Below, piece after piece: positions 1 to 8,669 of a DNA stretch of 10,463 nt. Location: NCBI GenBank assembly GCA_905221605.1, contig CAJNDS010001705.1, positions 1 through 10,463 of the forward strand. The letters run 5' to 3'. The translations under genes and the position numbers were made by a program. The DNA is from Symbiodinium natans. Taxonomy: Eukaryota; Sar; Dinophyceae; Suessiales; Symbiodiniaceae. Position 1 is the stretch's first letter; every line of letters begins with the position of its first letter. Under the pieces are notes generated by a model that made no database searches, was not told the DNA's origin, and worked only from the letters and a program-made list of their open reading frames with translations.

Positions 1-80
1 GTGAGGCCTTACTTGAGTATTTGAAAGACTGGTAAACCGTATAACCCTTGAGAAAGCGCGTGTAGCAGACCTGTGCACGA

Positions 81-365
81 GTACTACACTCAAAAAATGT
101 GGGAAAACAGCGTGTAGTACCTTGATTCCAAGTAGAAACATTACATGAACCTTAAAGTTTTGAAAAAACTATGCATTCATGTAGTACACTGTGGTTTTTG
201 CCCAGCGCGGAGCGTGTAGTACCAGTTTTGATGAAATTACACCTGAGGCGAAATCCAGCTTTTCCCACAGCGCGGAGCGTGTAGTACTAGTTTTCATGAA
301 ATTAGACTGGCCGCAAAATCGAGCTTTTCCTACAGCGCGGAGCATGTGTGACACCTGGTTTTTAA
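81..365. promoter_or_regulatory. GTGTAGTAC boxes and 65-bp subrepeats, unit 1
   Basis: CAGCGCGGAGC recurs at 203, 268 and 333, an exact 65-bp period. The third copy is partial and diverged. GTGTAGTAC occurs at 112-120, 214-222 and 279-287, with a close copy (TGTAGTACAC) at about 180 and the reverse complement GTACTACAC at 81-89. Short direct repeats carrying one conserved box resemble an enhancer or operator cluster. That role is inference; no known factor site was recognised. Confidence 0.5.
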
Positions 366-530
366 TTTGCAGTTCTACAGGTCAGGGGCTTTCAAGCTTC
401 CTGCAGACTCTGGGGCCTTCAAGCCTTTGTGTTGAAAAGGGGAAATGGACTCCGTGTGAAAGCAGGAAAATGTCCAAGTAATTGAGGACTGGAAGCCATC
501 CAGGCTGGGGGGAGAGGCAGCCAGCAGGTT

Positions 531-859
531 TTGCAGGCTTGCTGTAGGGTCTGTAGGGGCGGCGTGCGGCAGGGTCTGCAGGTTTGCTGCAGGATCTGGG
601 TCTGTAGGGTCTGCAGGCTTGCTGCAGGGGTCTGCAGGCTTGCTGCCGGGCCCGCAGGCCCTGCTGGCCTGCAGGCTGCTGCAGGGTCTGCAGGCTTGCC
701 GAGGGGGCCTACAAACCCTGCAGCTGTAGGCTTGCTGCAGGGGTCTGCAGGCTTGCTGCAGGCTGCTGCAGGGCCTGCAGGCTTGCTGCAGAGTCCGCGT
801 GCTTGCTGCAGGTCTGCAGGGTCTGCAGGTTGCTGCAGTGTTACATGCAGGGTCTGCAG
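531..859. repeat. CTGCAG minisatellite, unit 1
   Basis: About 20 CTGCAG hexamers lie in roughly 330 bp. The commonest pattern is GGTCTGCAGGCTTGCTGCAGG, a 21-nt period, mixed with shorter CTGCTGCAG and GGCCTGCAGG variants. Each hexamer is a palindrome, so the tract can fold or slip readily. Because 21 is divisible by three, every frame reads a low-complexity 7-residue repeat, which explains the spurious Cys/Arg/Leu-Ala-rich and Pro/Ala-rich ORFs on both strands. Confidence 0.95.
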
Positions 860-985
860 AACGCAGTAAGCAGCGCAGCCCGAGCTTGAGAGCTACCTTG
901 AAATTGCAAGGGCTTGGAGCCTGAAGAGCCTGGAAAAGGATGCTTGTCTCGGTCATAAGCCCTTGCGTGTGCCCCCGAGCCCCCA

Positions 986-1045
986 ATGGCAATGTTGGAC
1001 GCTGAAGGTCGGTCTGACATGACCAACGTGTTGCAACATTGCCAT
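986..1045. repeat. Long inverted repeat, unit 1
   Basis: ATGGCAATGTTG (986-997) is the exact reverse complement of CAACATTGCCAT (1034-1045), a 12-bp stem with a 36-nt loop. The flanks CCCCA and GGGGG extend it past one bulged A. The loop holds a GGTC/GACC pair, and the 10-bp palindrome TGTTGCAACA (1029-1038) spans the right arm. Confidence 0.85.
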
Positions 1046-1339
1046 GGGGGAAAGGGGATTTTCAACAACATTTTATTGATTTGGGACAAGGTAGGCCCTT
1101 TGCCTGGGGGTTTGGAGAATGTGCCTCGAGTGAAGCCAAATCAGACCCCAAAAAGACACAAGAAGCGTAGGACACGTTTGAGTGCCCCCGCAGTTGCAAT
1201 TCAGCTTGTCATGTGCAATACTTGTTCCGTTATAACGCTATTGCCAACAGTCTTAAGCGACCGCTGACTATCTTTGCGCCCGACCCAAACATGTGGTGCA
1301 TGCTTTGCGTGTCTCCGCAAAATTGAAAGCACACTTGCC

Positions 1340-1490
1340 ATGTTTTACGGCCCAGTCTAGGGTCCCATTTTTGGGCCCCAAAGCGAAGCCCGAAATGGGA
1401 TCTTTTCTAAGAGTTTCGAATCAGGCAGACCCAGTTTTGGGACCCAATTTCTGGCCTCAAAATGAGGGCCAAAAACTGTGCGATTTCTGA
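1340..1490. other. Cluster of short hairpins in the unit spacer (unit 1 example)
   Basis: Several inverted repeats are packed together. TTTGGG-C-CCCAAA lies near 1370. GTCCCATTT near 1361 faces AAATGGGA near 1394. CCTCA-AAA-TGAGG lies near 1456-1468. CAGTTTT near 1432 pairs with AAAACTG near 1473. Equivalent stretches occur in all full units; unit 3 has lost one arm of the last pair. This could be secondary structure in an RNA or simple palindromic drift. No known RNA family was recognised. Confidence 0.4.
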
Positions 1491-1557
1491 TGAGAAGACA
1501 CACTTTTGAAGCTCGCCAAAAATTTGCCCGACGTGAGGACCGCTCCCGACATAAGAC

Positions 1558-1604
1558 AATAAAAATGCACCGCTGCGTGGCAAGCGGTCGGTGGTGGGCC
1601 TGTA
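1558..1604 (+). terminator. Candidate polyadenylation site, unit 1
   Basis: AATAAA at 1558-1563 is followed by a hairpin ACCGCT-8 nt-AGCGGT (1569-1588) and a GT-rich tract (GGTCGGTGGTGGGCCTGT) within 45 nt. Hexamer plus downstream GT-rich element is the usual animal polyadenylation layout. Function is inferred. Confidence 0.45.
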
Positions 1605-1883
1605 CTTATTCATATAGGCGCCATTCAGGTTGCCACTAGGGGGGTACTCTGATGCGTCCTATGTTTCTCGTCGTTTGTCGGTCCTGAATGTGGACCCGCG
1701 CGATGCCACGTTTTTCAGCGATTTTTCCAACGGGCAGCCCGCAAAAGTTGGAAAAAAGGCTCTGGGAGGTCCTGATGAGGTTTTGGAGCCCTTGAAGGGG
1801 ACCGTGAGGCCTTACCTGAGTATTTGAAAGACTGGTAAACCGTATAACCCTTGAGAAAGCGCGTGTAGCAGACCTGTGCACGA

Positions 1884-2168
1884 GTACTACACTCAAAAAA
1901 TGTGGGAAAACAGCGTGTAGTACCTTGATTCCAAGTAGAAACATTACATGAACCTTAAAGTTTTGAAAAAACTATGCATTCATGTAGTACACTGTGGTTT
2001 TTGCCCAGCGCGGAGCGTGTAGTACCAGTTTTGATGAAATTACACCTAAGGCGAAATCCAGCTTTTCCCACAGCGCGGAGCGTGTAGTACTAGTTTTCAT
2101 GAAATTAGACTGGCCGAAAAATCGAGCTTTTCCTACAGCGCGGAGCATGTGTGACACCTGGTTTTCAA
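1884..2168. promoter_or_regulatory. GTGTAGTAC boxes and 65-bp subrepeats, unit 2
   Basis: Same layout as unit 1 at an offset of 1803. The inverted box GTACTACAC is at 1884-1892 and 65-bp copies begin at 2006, 2071 and 2136. The boxes themselves are unchanged. Confidence 0.5.
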
Positions 2169-2332
2169 TTTGCAGTTCTACAGGTCAGGGGCTTTCAAGC
2201 TTCCTGCAGATTCTGGGGCCAAGCCTTTGTGTTTAAAAGGGGAAATGGACTCCGTGTAAAAAGCAGGAAAATGTCCAAGTAATTGAGGACTGGAAGCCAT
2301 CCAGGCCTGGGGGGAGAGGCAGCCAGCAGGTT

Positions 2333-2607
2333 TTGCAGGCTTGCTGTAGGGTCTGTAGGGGCAACGTGCGGCAGGGTCTGCAGGTTTGCTGCAGGATCTG
2401 GGTCTGTAGGGTCTGCAGGCTTGTTGCAGGGCAGGGCCCGCAGGCCCTGCTGGCCTGCAGGCTGCTGCAGGCTTGCCGAGGGGCCTACAAACCCTGCAGC
2501 TATAGGCTTGCTGCAGGGGTCTGCAGGCTTGCTGCAGGCTGCTGCAGGGCCTGCTGCAGGTCTGCAGGGTCTGCAGGTTGCTGCAGTGTTACATGCAGGG
2601 TCTGCAG
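2333..2607. repeat. CTGCAG minisatellite, unit 2
   Basis: Same minisatellite, shortened to about 275 bp. The stretch between the CTGCTGCAGGGCCTGC string near 2540 and the final AGGTCTGCAGGG repeats is missing relative to unit 1. Confidence 0.93.
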
Positions 2608-2729
2608 AACGCAGTAAGCAGCGCAGCCCGAGCTTGAGAGCTACCTTGAAATTGCAAGGGCTTGGAGCCTGAAGAGCAAAGGATGCTTGTCTCCGGTCAT
2701 AAGCCCTTGCGTGTGCCCCCGAGCTCCCA

Positions 2730-2789
2730 ATGGCAATGTTGGACGCTGAAGGTCGGTCTGACATGACCAACGTGTTGCAACATTGCCAT
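2730..2789. repeat. Long inverted repeat, unit 2
   Basis: Same 12-bp arms at 2730-2741 and 2778-2789. The left flank is altered (GCTCCCA rather than GCCCCCA), weakening the outer extension. Confidence 0.85.
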
Positions 2790-3300
2790 GGGGGAAAGGG
2801 GATTTTCAACAACATTTTATTGATTTGGGACAAGGTAGGCCCTTTGCTTGGGGGTTTGGAGAATGTGCCTCGAGTGAAGCCAAATCAGACCCCAAAAAGA
2901 CACAAGAAGCGTAGGACACGTTTGAGTGCCCCCGCAGTTGCAATTCAGCTTGTCATGTGCAATACTTGTTCCGTTATAACGCTATTGCCAACAGTCTTAA
3001 GCGACCGCTGACTATCTTTGCACCCGACCCAAACATGTGGTGCATGCTTTGCGTGTCTCCGCAAAATTGAAAGCACACTTGCCATGTTTTACGGCCCATT
3101 CTAGGGTCCCATTTTTGGGCTCCAAAGCGACGCCCGAAATGGGATCTTTTCTAAGAGTTTCGAATCAGGCAGACCCAGTTTTGGGACCCAATTTCTGGCC
3201 TCAAAATGAGGGCAAAAACTGTGCGATTTCTGATGAGAAGACACACTTTTGACGCTCGCCAAAATTTTGCCCGACGTGAGGACCGCTCCCGACATAAGAC

Positions 3301-3348
3301 AATAAAAATGCACCGCTGCGTGGCAAGTGGTCGGTGGTGGGCCTGTAC
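3301..3348 (+). terminator. Candidate polyadenylation site, unit 2
   Basis: Same arrangement. The hairpin arm is changed from AGCGGT to AGTGGT, which keeps pairing as a G-T wobble. Confidence 0.42.
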
Positions 3349-3380
3349 TGATTCATATAGGCGCCATTCAGGTTGCCACT

Positions 3381-3576
3381 GTTGCAATTCAGCTTGTCAT
3401 GTGCAATACTTGTTCCGTTATAACGCTATTGCCAACAGTCTTAAGCGACCGCTGACTATCTTTGCGCCCGACCCAAACATGTGGTGCATGCTTTGCGTGT
3501 CTCCGCAAAATTGAAAGCACACTTGCCATGTTTTACGGCCCATTCTAGGGTCCCATTTTTGGGCCCCAAAGCGACG
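3381..3576. repeat. 196-bp internal duplication in unit 2
   Basis: This segment repeats 2937-3132 at equal length. The two differ at least at GCGCCCGAC versus GCACCCGAC and at GGCCCCAAA versus GGCTCCAAA, so the donor may have been another unit. Junctions are GCCACT/GTTGCAATTC on the left and AAAGCGACG/ACCCGCGCG on the right. The 56 bp normally found between GCCACT and ACCCGCGCG is gone. Confidence 0.93.
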
Positions 3577-3766
3577 ACCCGCGCGGTGCCACGTTTTTCA
3601 GCGATTTTTCCAACGGGCAGCCCGCAAAAGTTGGAAAAAAGGCTCTGGGAGGTCCTGATGAGGTTTTGGAGCCCTTGAAGGGGACCGTGAGGCCTTACCT
3701 GAGTATTTGAAAGACTGGTAAACCGTATAACCCTTGAGAAAGCGCGTGTAGCAGACCTGTGCACGA

Positions 3767-4051
3767 GTACTACACTCAAAAAATGTGGGAAAACAGCGTG
3801 TAGTACCTTGATTCCAAGTAGAAACATTACATGAACCTTAAAGTTTTGAAAAAACTATGCATTCATGTAGTACACTGTGGTTTTTGCCCAGCGCGGAGCG
3901 TGTAGTACCAGTTTTGATGAAATTACACCTGAGGCGAAATCCAGCTTTTCCCACAGCGCGGAGCGTGTAGTACTAGTTTTCATGAAATTAGACTGGCCGA
4001 AAAATCGAGCTTTGCCTACAGCGCGGAGCATGTGTGACACCTGGTTTTTAA
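3767..4051. promoter_or_regulatory. GTGTAGTAC boxes and 65-bp subrepeats, unit 3
   Basis: The inverted box starts at 3767 and 65-bp copies begin at 3889, 3954 and 4019. The only nearby change seen is TTTTCC to TTTGCC before the third copy. Confidence 0.5.
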
Positions 4052-4216
4052 TTTGCAGTTCTACAGGTCAGGGGCTTTCAAGCTTCCTGCAGACTCTGGG
4101 GCCTTCAAGCCTTTGTGTTGAAAAGGGGAAATGGACTCCGTGTGAAAGCAGGAAAATGTCCAAGTAATTGAGGACTGGAAGCCATCCAGGCTGGGGGGAG
4201 AGGCAGCCAGCAGGTT

Positions 4217-4543
4217 TTGCAGGCTTGCTGTAGGGTCTGTAGGGGCGGCGTGCGGCAGGGTCTGCAGGTTTGCTGCAGGATCTGGGTCTGTAGGGTCTGC
4301 AGGCTTGCTGCAGGGGTCTGCAGGCTTGCTGCAGCCCGCAGGCCCTGCTGGCCTGCAGGCTGCTGCAGGGTCTGCAGGCTTGCCGAGGGGGCCTACAAAC
4401 CCTGCAGCTGTAGGCTTGCTGCAGGGGTCTGCAGGCTTGCTGCAGGCTGCTGCAGGGCCTGCAGGCTTGCTGCAGAGTCCGCATGCTTGCTGCAGGTCTG
4501 CAGGGTCTGCAGGTTGCTGCAGTGTTACATGCAGGGTCTGCAG
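4217..4543. repeat. CTGCAG minisatellite, unit 3
   Basis: About 327 bp, almost the same arrangement as unit 1. One GGG is lost near 4335 (GCTGCAGCCCGCAGG versus GCTGCCGGGCCCGCAGG) and CGCGTGC is changed to CGCATGC near 4482. Confidence 0.93.
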
Positions 4544-4670
4544 AACGCAGTAAGCAGCGCAGCCCGAGCTTGAGAGCTACCTTGAAATTGCAAGGGCTTG
4601 GAGCCTGAAGAGCCTGGAAAAGGATGCTTGTCTCCGGTCATAAGCCCTTGCGTGTGCCCCCGAGCCCCCA

Positions 4671-4743
4671 ATGGCAATGTTGGACGCTGAAGGTCGGACT
4701 TGAAGGTCGGTCTGACATAACCAACGTGTTGCAACATTGCCAT
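4671..4743. repeat. Long inverted repeat, unit 3
   Basis: Arms are intact at 4671-4682 and 4732-4743. The loop has grown by 13 nt through a tandem copy of GGACTTGAAGGTC-like sequence, so indel change is tolerated in the loop while the arms are unchanged. Confidence 0.85.
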
Positions 4744-5242
4744 GGGGGAAAGGGGATTTTCAACAACATTTTATTGATTTGGGACAAGGTAGGCCCTTTG
4801 CTTGGGGGTTTGGAGAATGTGCCTCGAGTGAAGCCAAATCAGACCCCAAAAAGACACAAGAAGCGTAGGACACGTTTGAGTGCCCCCGCAGTTGCAATTC
4901 AGCTTGTCATGTGCAATACTTGTTCCGTTATAACGCTATTGCCAACAGTCTTAAGCGACCGCTGACTATCTTTGCACCCGACCCAAACATGTGGTGCATG
5001 CTTTGCGTGTCTCCGCAAAATTGAAAGCACACTTGCCATGTTTTACGGCCCATTCTAGGGTCCCATTTTTGGGCCCCAAAGCGAAGCCCGAAATGGGATC
5101 TTTTCTAAGAGTTTCGAATCAGGCAGACCCAATTTCTGGCCTCAAAATAAGGGCCAAAAACTGTGCGATTTCTGATGAGAAGACACACTTTTGAAGCTTG
5201 CCAAAATTTTGCCCGACGTAAGGACCGCTCCCGACATAAGAC

Positions 5243-5289
5243 AATAAAAATGCACCGCTGCGTGGCAAGCGGTCGGTGGTGGGCCTGTA
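5243..5289 (+). terminator. Candidate polyadenylation site, unit 3
   Basis: AATAAA at 5243-5248 with intact hairpin and GT-rich tract. Confidence 0.42.
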
Positions 5290-5565
5290 CTTATTCAGGG
5301 CGCCATTCAGGTTGCCACTGGGGGGGTACTCTGATGCGTCCTATGTTTCTCGTCGTTTGTCGGTCCTGAATGTGGACCCGCGCGATGCCACGTTTTTCAG
5401 CGATTTTTCCAACGGGCAGCCCGCAAAAGTTGGAAAAAAGGCTCTGGGAGGTCCTGATGAGGTTTTGGAGCCCTTGAAGGGGACTGTGAGGCCTTACTTG
5501 AGTATTTGAAAGACTGGTAAACCGTATAACCCTTGAGAAAGCGCGTGTAGCAGACCTGTGCACGA

Positions 5566-5849
5566 GTACTACACTCAAAAAATGTGGGAAAACAGCGTGT
5601 AGTACCTTGATTCCAAGTAGAAACATTACATGAACCTTAAAGTTTTGAAAAACTATGCATTCATGTAGTACACTGTGGTTTTTGCCCAGCGCGGAGCGTG
5701 TAGTACCAGTTTTGATGAAATTACACCTGAGGCGAAATCCAGCTTTTCCCACAGCGCGGAGCGTGTAGTACTAGTTTTCATGAAATTAGACTGGCCGAAA
5801 AATCGAGCTTTTCCTACAGCGCGGAGAATGTGTGACACCTGGTTTTTAA
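5566..5849. promoter_or_regulatory. GTGTAGTAC boxes and 65-bp subrepeats, unit 4
   Basis: The inverted box starts at 5566 and 65-bp copies begin at 5687, 5752 and 5817. One A is lost from the preceding A run. The third copy reads GCGGAGAATG instead of GCGGAGCATG. Confidence 0.5.
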
Positions 5850-6013
5850 TTTGCAGTTCTACAGGTCAGGGGCTTTCAAGCTTCCTGCAGACTCTGGGGC
5901 CTTCAAGCCTTTGTGTTTACAAGGGGAAATGGACTCTGTGTGAATGCAGGAAAATGCCCAAGTAATTGAAGACTGGAAGCCATGCGGGCTGGGGGAGAGG
6001 CAGGCAGCAGGTT

Positions 6014-6269
6014 TTGCAGGCTTGCTGTAGGGCCACTGTAGGGTCTGTAGGGGCGGCGTGCGGCAGGGTCTGCAGGTTGCCCGCTGCAGGCTGCTGCAGG
6101 GTCTGCAGGCTTGCCGACAGCCTAGCTGTAGGCTTGCTGCAGGGCAGGGGTCTGCAGGCTTGCTGCATCAGGCTGCTGCAGGGCCTGCAGGCTTGCTGCA
6201 GAGTCCGCATGCTTGCTGCAGGTCTGCAGGGTCTGCAGGTTGCTGCAGTGTTACATGCAGGGTCTGCAG
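6014..6269. repeat. CTGCAG minisatellite, unit 4
   Basis: About 256 bp, B-type arrangement. It has the GGGCCACTGTAGGG insertion also seen in unit 6, and part of the CCTACAGACCCTGCAGCTG segment found in units 5 and 6 is missing near 6120. Confidence 0.93.
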
Positions 6270-6371
6270 AACGCAGTAAGCAGCGCAGCCCGACCTTGAG
6301 AGCTACCTTGAAATCGCAAGGACTTGGAGCCTGAAGAGCCTGGAAAAGGATGCTTGTCTGTGCCCCCGAGC

Positions 6372-6441
6372 CCCCAATGGCAATGTTGGATGCCGAAGGT
6401 CGGTCTGACATGACCAACGTGTTGCAACATTGCCATTGGGG
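6372..6441. repeat. Long inverted repeat, unit 4 (17-bp arms)
   Basis: CCCCAATGGCAATGTTG (6372-6388) pairs perfectly with CAACATTGCCATTGGGG (6425-6441). Relative to subfamily A, the right arm carries an extra T that pairs the bulged A, giving a continuous 17-bp stem. Confidence 0.88.
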
Positions 6442-6946
6442 AAAGGGGATTTTCGACAACACTTATTGATTTGGGACAAGGTAGGCCCTTTGCTGGGGGT
6501 TTGGAGAATGTGCCTCAAGTGAAGCCAAATCCGACCCCAGAAAGACACAAGAAGCGTAGGACACGTTTGAGTGCCCCCGCAGTTGCAATTCAGCTTGTCA
6601 TGTGCAATACTTGTTCCGTTATAACGCTATTGCCAACAGTCTTAAGCGACCGCTGACTATCTTTGCACCCGACCCAAACATGTGGTGCATGCTTTGCGTG
6701 TCTCCGCAAAATTGAAAGCACACTTGCCATGTTTTACGGCCCATTCTAGGGTCCCATTTTTGGGCCCCAAAGCGACGCCCGAAATGGGATCTTTTCTAAG
6801 AGTTTCGAATCAGGCAGACCCAGTTTTGGGACCCAATTTCTGGCCTCAAAATGAGGGCCAAAAACTGTGCGATTTCTGATGAGAAGACACACTTTTGACG
6901 CTCGCCAAAATTTTGCCCGACGTGAGGACCGCTCCCGACATAAGAC

Positions 6947-6993
6947 AATAAAAATGCACCGCTGCGTGGCAAGCGGTCGGTGGTGGGCCTGTA
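6947..6993 (+). terminator. Candidate polyadenylation site, unit 4
   Basis: AATAAA at 6947-6952 with intact hairpin and GT-rich tract. Confidence 0.42.
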
Positions 6994-7272
6994 CTTATTC
7001 ATATAGGCGCCATTCAGGTTGCCACTGGGGGGGTACTCTGATGCGTCCTATGTTTCTCGTCGTTTGTCGGTCCTGAATGTGGACCCGCGCGATGCCACGT
7101 TTTTCAGCGATTTTTCCAACGGGCAGCCCGCAAAAGTTGGAAAAAAGGCTCTGGGAGGTCCTGATGAGGTTTTGGAGCCCTTGAAGGGGACTGTGAGGCC
7201 TTACTTGAGTATTTGAAAGACTGGTAAACCGTATAACCCTTGAGAAAGCGCGTGTAGCAGACCTGTACACGA

Positions 7273-7555
7273 GTACTACACTCAAAAAATGCGGGAAAAC
7301 AGCGTGTCGTACCTTGATTCCAAGTAGAAACATTACATGAACCTTAAAGTTTTGAAAAAACTATGCATTCATGTAGTACACTGTGGTTTTTCCCCAGCGC
7401 GGAGCGTGTAGTACCAGTTTTGATGAAATTACACCCGAGGCGAAATCCAGCTTTTCTCACAGTGCGGAGCGTGTAGTACTAGTTTTCATGAAATTAGACT
7501 GGCGGAAAAATCCAGCTTTTCCTACAGCGCGGAGCATGTGACACCTGGTTTTTAA
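7273..7555. promoter_or_regulatory. GTGTAGTAC boxes and 65-bp subrepeats, unit 5
   Basis: The inverted box starts at 7273 and 65-bp copies begin at 7395, 7460 and 7525. The first forward box is altered to GTGTCGTAC and the second subrepeat starts CAGTGCGG, so this unit has the least intact set. The third copy is 2 bp shorter, as in unit 6. Confidence 0.48.
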
Positions 7556-7719
7556 TTTGCAGTTCTACAGGTCAGGGGCTTTCAAGCTTCCTGCAGACTC
7601 TGGGGCCTTCAAGCCTTTGTGTTTACAAGGGGAAATGGACTCTGTGTGAATGCAGGAAAATGCCCAAGTAATTGAAGACTGGAAGCCATGCGGGCTGGGG
7701 GAGAGGCAGGCAGCAGGTT

Positions 7720-7974
7720 TTGCAGGCTTGCTGTAGGGTCTGTAGGGGCGGCGTGCGGCAGGGTCTGCAGGTTGCCCGCAGGCGCTGCTGGCCTGCAGGC
7801 TGCTGCAGGGTCTGCAGGCTTGCCGACAGCCTACAGACCCTGCAGCTGTAGGCTTGCTGCAGGGGTCTGCAGGCTTGCTGCGTCAGGCTGCTGCAGAACC
7901 TGCAGGCTTGCTGCAGAGTCCGCGTGCTTGCTGCAGGTCTGCAGGGTCTGCAGTGTTACATGCAGGGTCTGCAG
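7720..7974. repeat. CTGCAG minisatellite, unit 5
   Basis: About 255 bp, B-type. It lacks the GGGCCACTGTAGGG insertion of units 4 and 6 and the last GTTGCTGCAG copy before GTGTTACATG. CTGCGTCAGG stands where units 4 and 6 have CTGCATCAGG, a CpG/TpG-type difference. Confidence 0.93.
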
Positions 7975-8096
7975 AACGCAGTAAGCAGCGCAGCCCGACC
8001 TTGAGAGCTACCTTGAAATCGCAGGGACTTGGAGCCTGAAGAGCCTGGAAAAGGATGCTTGTCTCCGGTCACACGCCCTTGCGTGTGCCCCCGAGC

Positions 8097-8166
8097 CCCC
8101 AATGGCAATGTTGGATGCCGAAGGTCGGTCTGACATGACCAACGTGTTGCAACATTGCCATTGGGG
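8097..8166. repeat. Long inverted repeat, unit 5 (17-bp arms)
   Basis: The same perfect 17-bp arms as unit 4, at 8097-8113 and 8150-8166. The loop reads TGCCGAAGG instead of CGCTGAAGG. Confidence 0.88.
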
Positions 8167-8669
8167 AAAGGGGATTTTCGACAACACTTATTGATTTGGG
8201 ACAAGGTAGGCCCTTTGCTGGGGGTTTGGAGAATGTGCCTCAAGTGAAGCCAAATCCGACCCCAGAAAGACACAAGAAGCGTAGGACACGTTTGAGTGCC
8301 CCCGCAGTTGCAATTCAGCTTGTCATGTGCAATACTTGTTCCGTTATAACGCTATTGCCAACAGTCTTAAGCGACCGCTGACTATCTTTGCGCCCGACCC
8401 AACATGTGGTGCATGCTTTGCGTGTCTCCGCAAAATTGAAAGCACACTTGCCACGTTTCACGGCCCATTCTGGGGTCCTATTTTTGGGCCCCAAAGCGAA
8501 GCCCGAAATGGGATCTTCTCTAAGAGTTTCGAATCAGGCAGACCCAGTTTTGGAACCCAATTTCTGGCCTCAAAATGAAGGCCAAAACTGTGCGATTTCT
8601 GATGAGAAGACACACTTTTGAAGCTCGCCGAAATTTTGCCCGACGTGAGGACCGCTCCCGACATAAGAC

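Larger units (their letters stand above)
1..1803. repeat. Tandem array unit 1 (subfamily A, 1803 bp)
   Basis: First complete unit in this phase, running from GTGAGGCCTTAC to just before the next copy of that string at 1804. It contains 65-bp subrepeats at 203, 268 and 333, a CTGCAG minisatellite (531-859), an inverted repeat (986-1045), a hairpin-rich spacer (about 1190-1500) and AATAAA at 1558. It matches the later units along nearly its whole length with scattered substitutions and short indels. The window opens inside the array, so the true biological start of the unit is unknown. No open frame in it looks like a gene. Confidence 0.97.
1804..3686. repeat. Tandem array unit 2 (subfamily A, 1883 bp, rearranged)
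   Basis: The longest unit. Its first 400 bp align with unit 1 at a constant offset of 1803. It is longer because a 196-bp piece (3381-3576) duplicates its own 2937-3132 segment and takes the place of a 56-bp stretch present in the other units (unit 1: 1638-1693). Its CTGCAG block is about 55 bp shorter than in unit 1. It also lacks the short CCTGGAAA stretch after GAAGAG near 2675 that other units keep. Confidence 0.97.
3687..5485. repeat. Tandem array unit 3 (subfamily A, 1799 bp)
   Basis: Full unit, closest to unit 1. Private changes include a 13-bp tandem gain in the loop of the long inverted repeat (near 4695-4712), a 13-bp loss at 5130 where two GACCC direct repeats have collapsed into one, and loss of the ATATAG in the CATATAGG string near 5297. 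The last change means the TATA-like string is not conserved across units and should not be read as an essential promoter element. Confidence 0.97.
5486..7192. repeat. Tandem array unit 4 (A/B hybrid, 1707 bp)
   Basis: The shortest full unit. Its first about 350 bp carry subfamily A variants (GTGCAC near 5560, GTGTGACACC near 5830). From about 5915 it carries subfamily B variants shared with units 5 and 6 (GTTTACAAGG, CATGCGGGCTGG, GCCGACAGCC). It lacks 20 bp after GTCT at about 6359 that units 3 and 5 retain, and its minisatellite is short. Confidence 0.97.

Noticed and set aside
203-365. CRISPR-like direct repeats
   Set aside because: The 65-bp copies abut one another with no unique spacers, and the context is eukaryotic-like.
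191-481. 96-codon plus-strand frame recurring in units 1, 3 and 4 with near-identical protein
   Set aside because: The conservation follows from tandem DNA repetition. The 65-bp subrepeats are not a multiple of three, so the same motif is read in different frames, and unit 2 carries a different C-terminus after indels.
375-992. 205-codon open frame on the minus strand (similar ones in units 2 to 4)
   Set aside because: It reads through the CTGCAG minisatellite, whose 21-nt period keeps frames open. The product is low-complexity Cys/Arg/Pro/Ala sequence, and the frame is altered by indels in other units.
1611-1616. CATATA as a TATA box
   Set aside because: It is missing from unit 3 and lies downstream of the polyadenylation-like signal, so there is no consistent support for a promoter there.
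1630-1827. 65-codon plus-strand frame repeated in units 1, 3, 4 and 5
   Set aside because: It spans the unit boundary, is destroyed in unit 2 by the 196-bp replacement, and shows no start context or family match.
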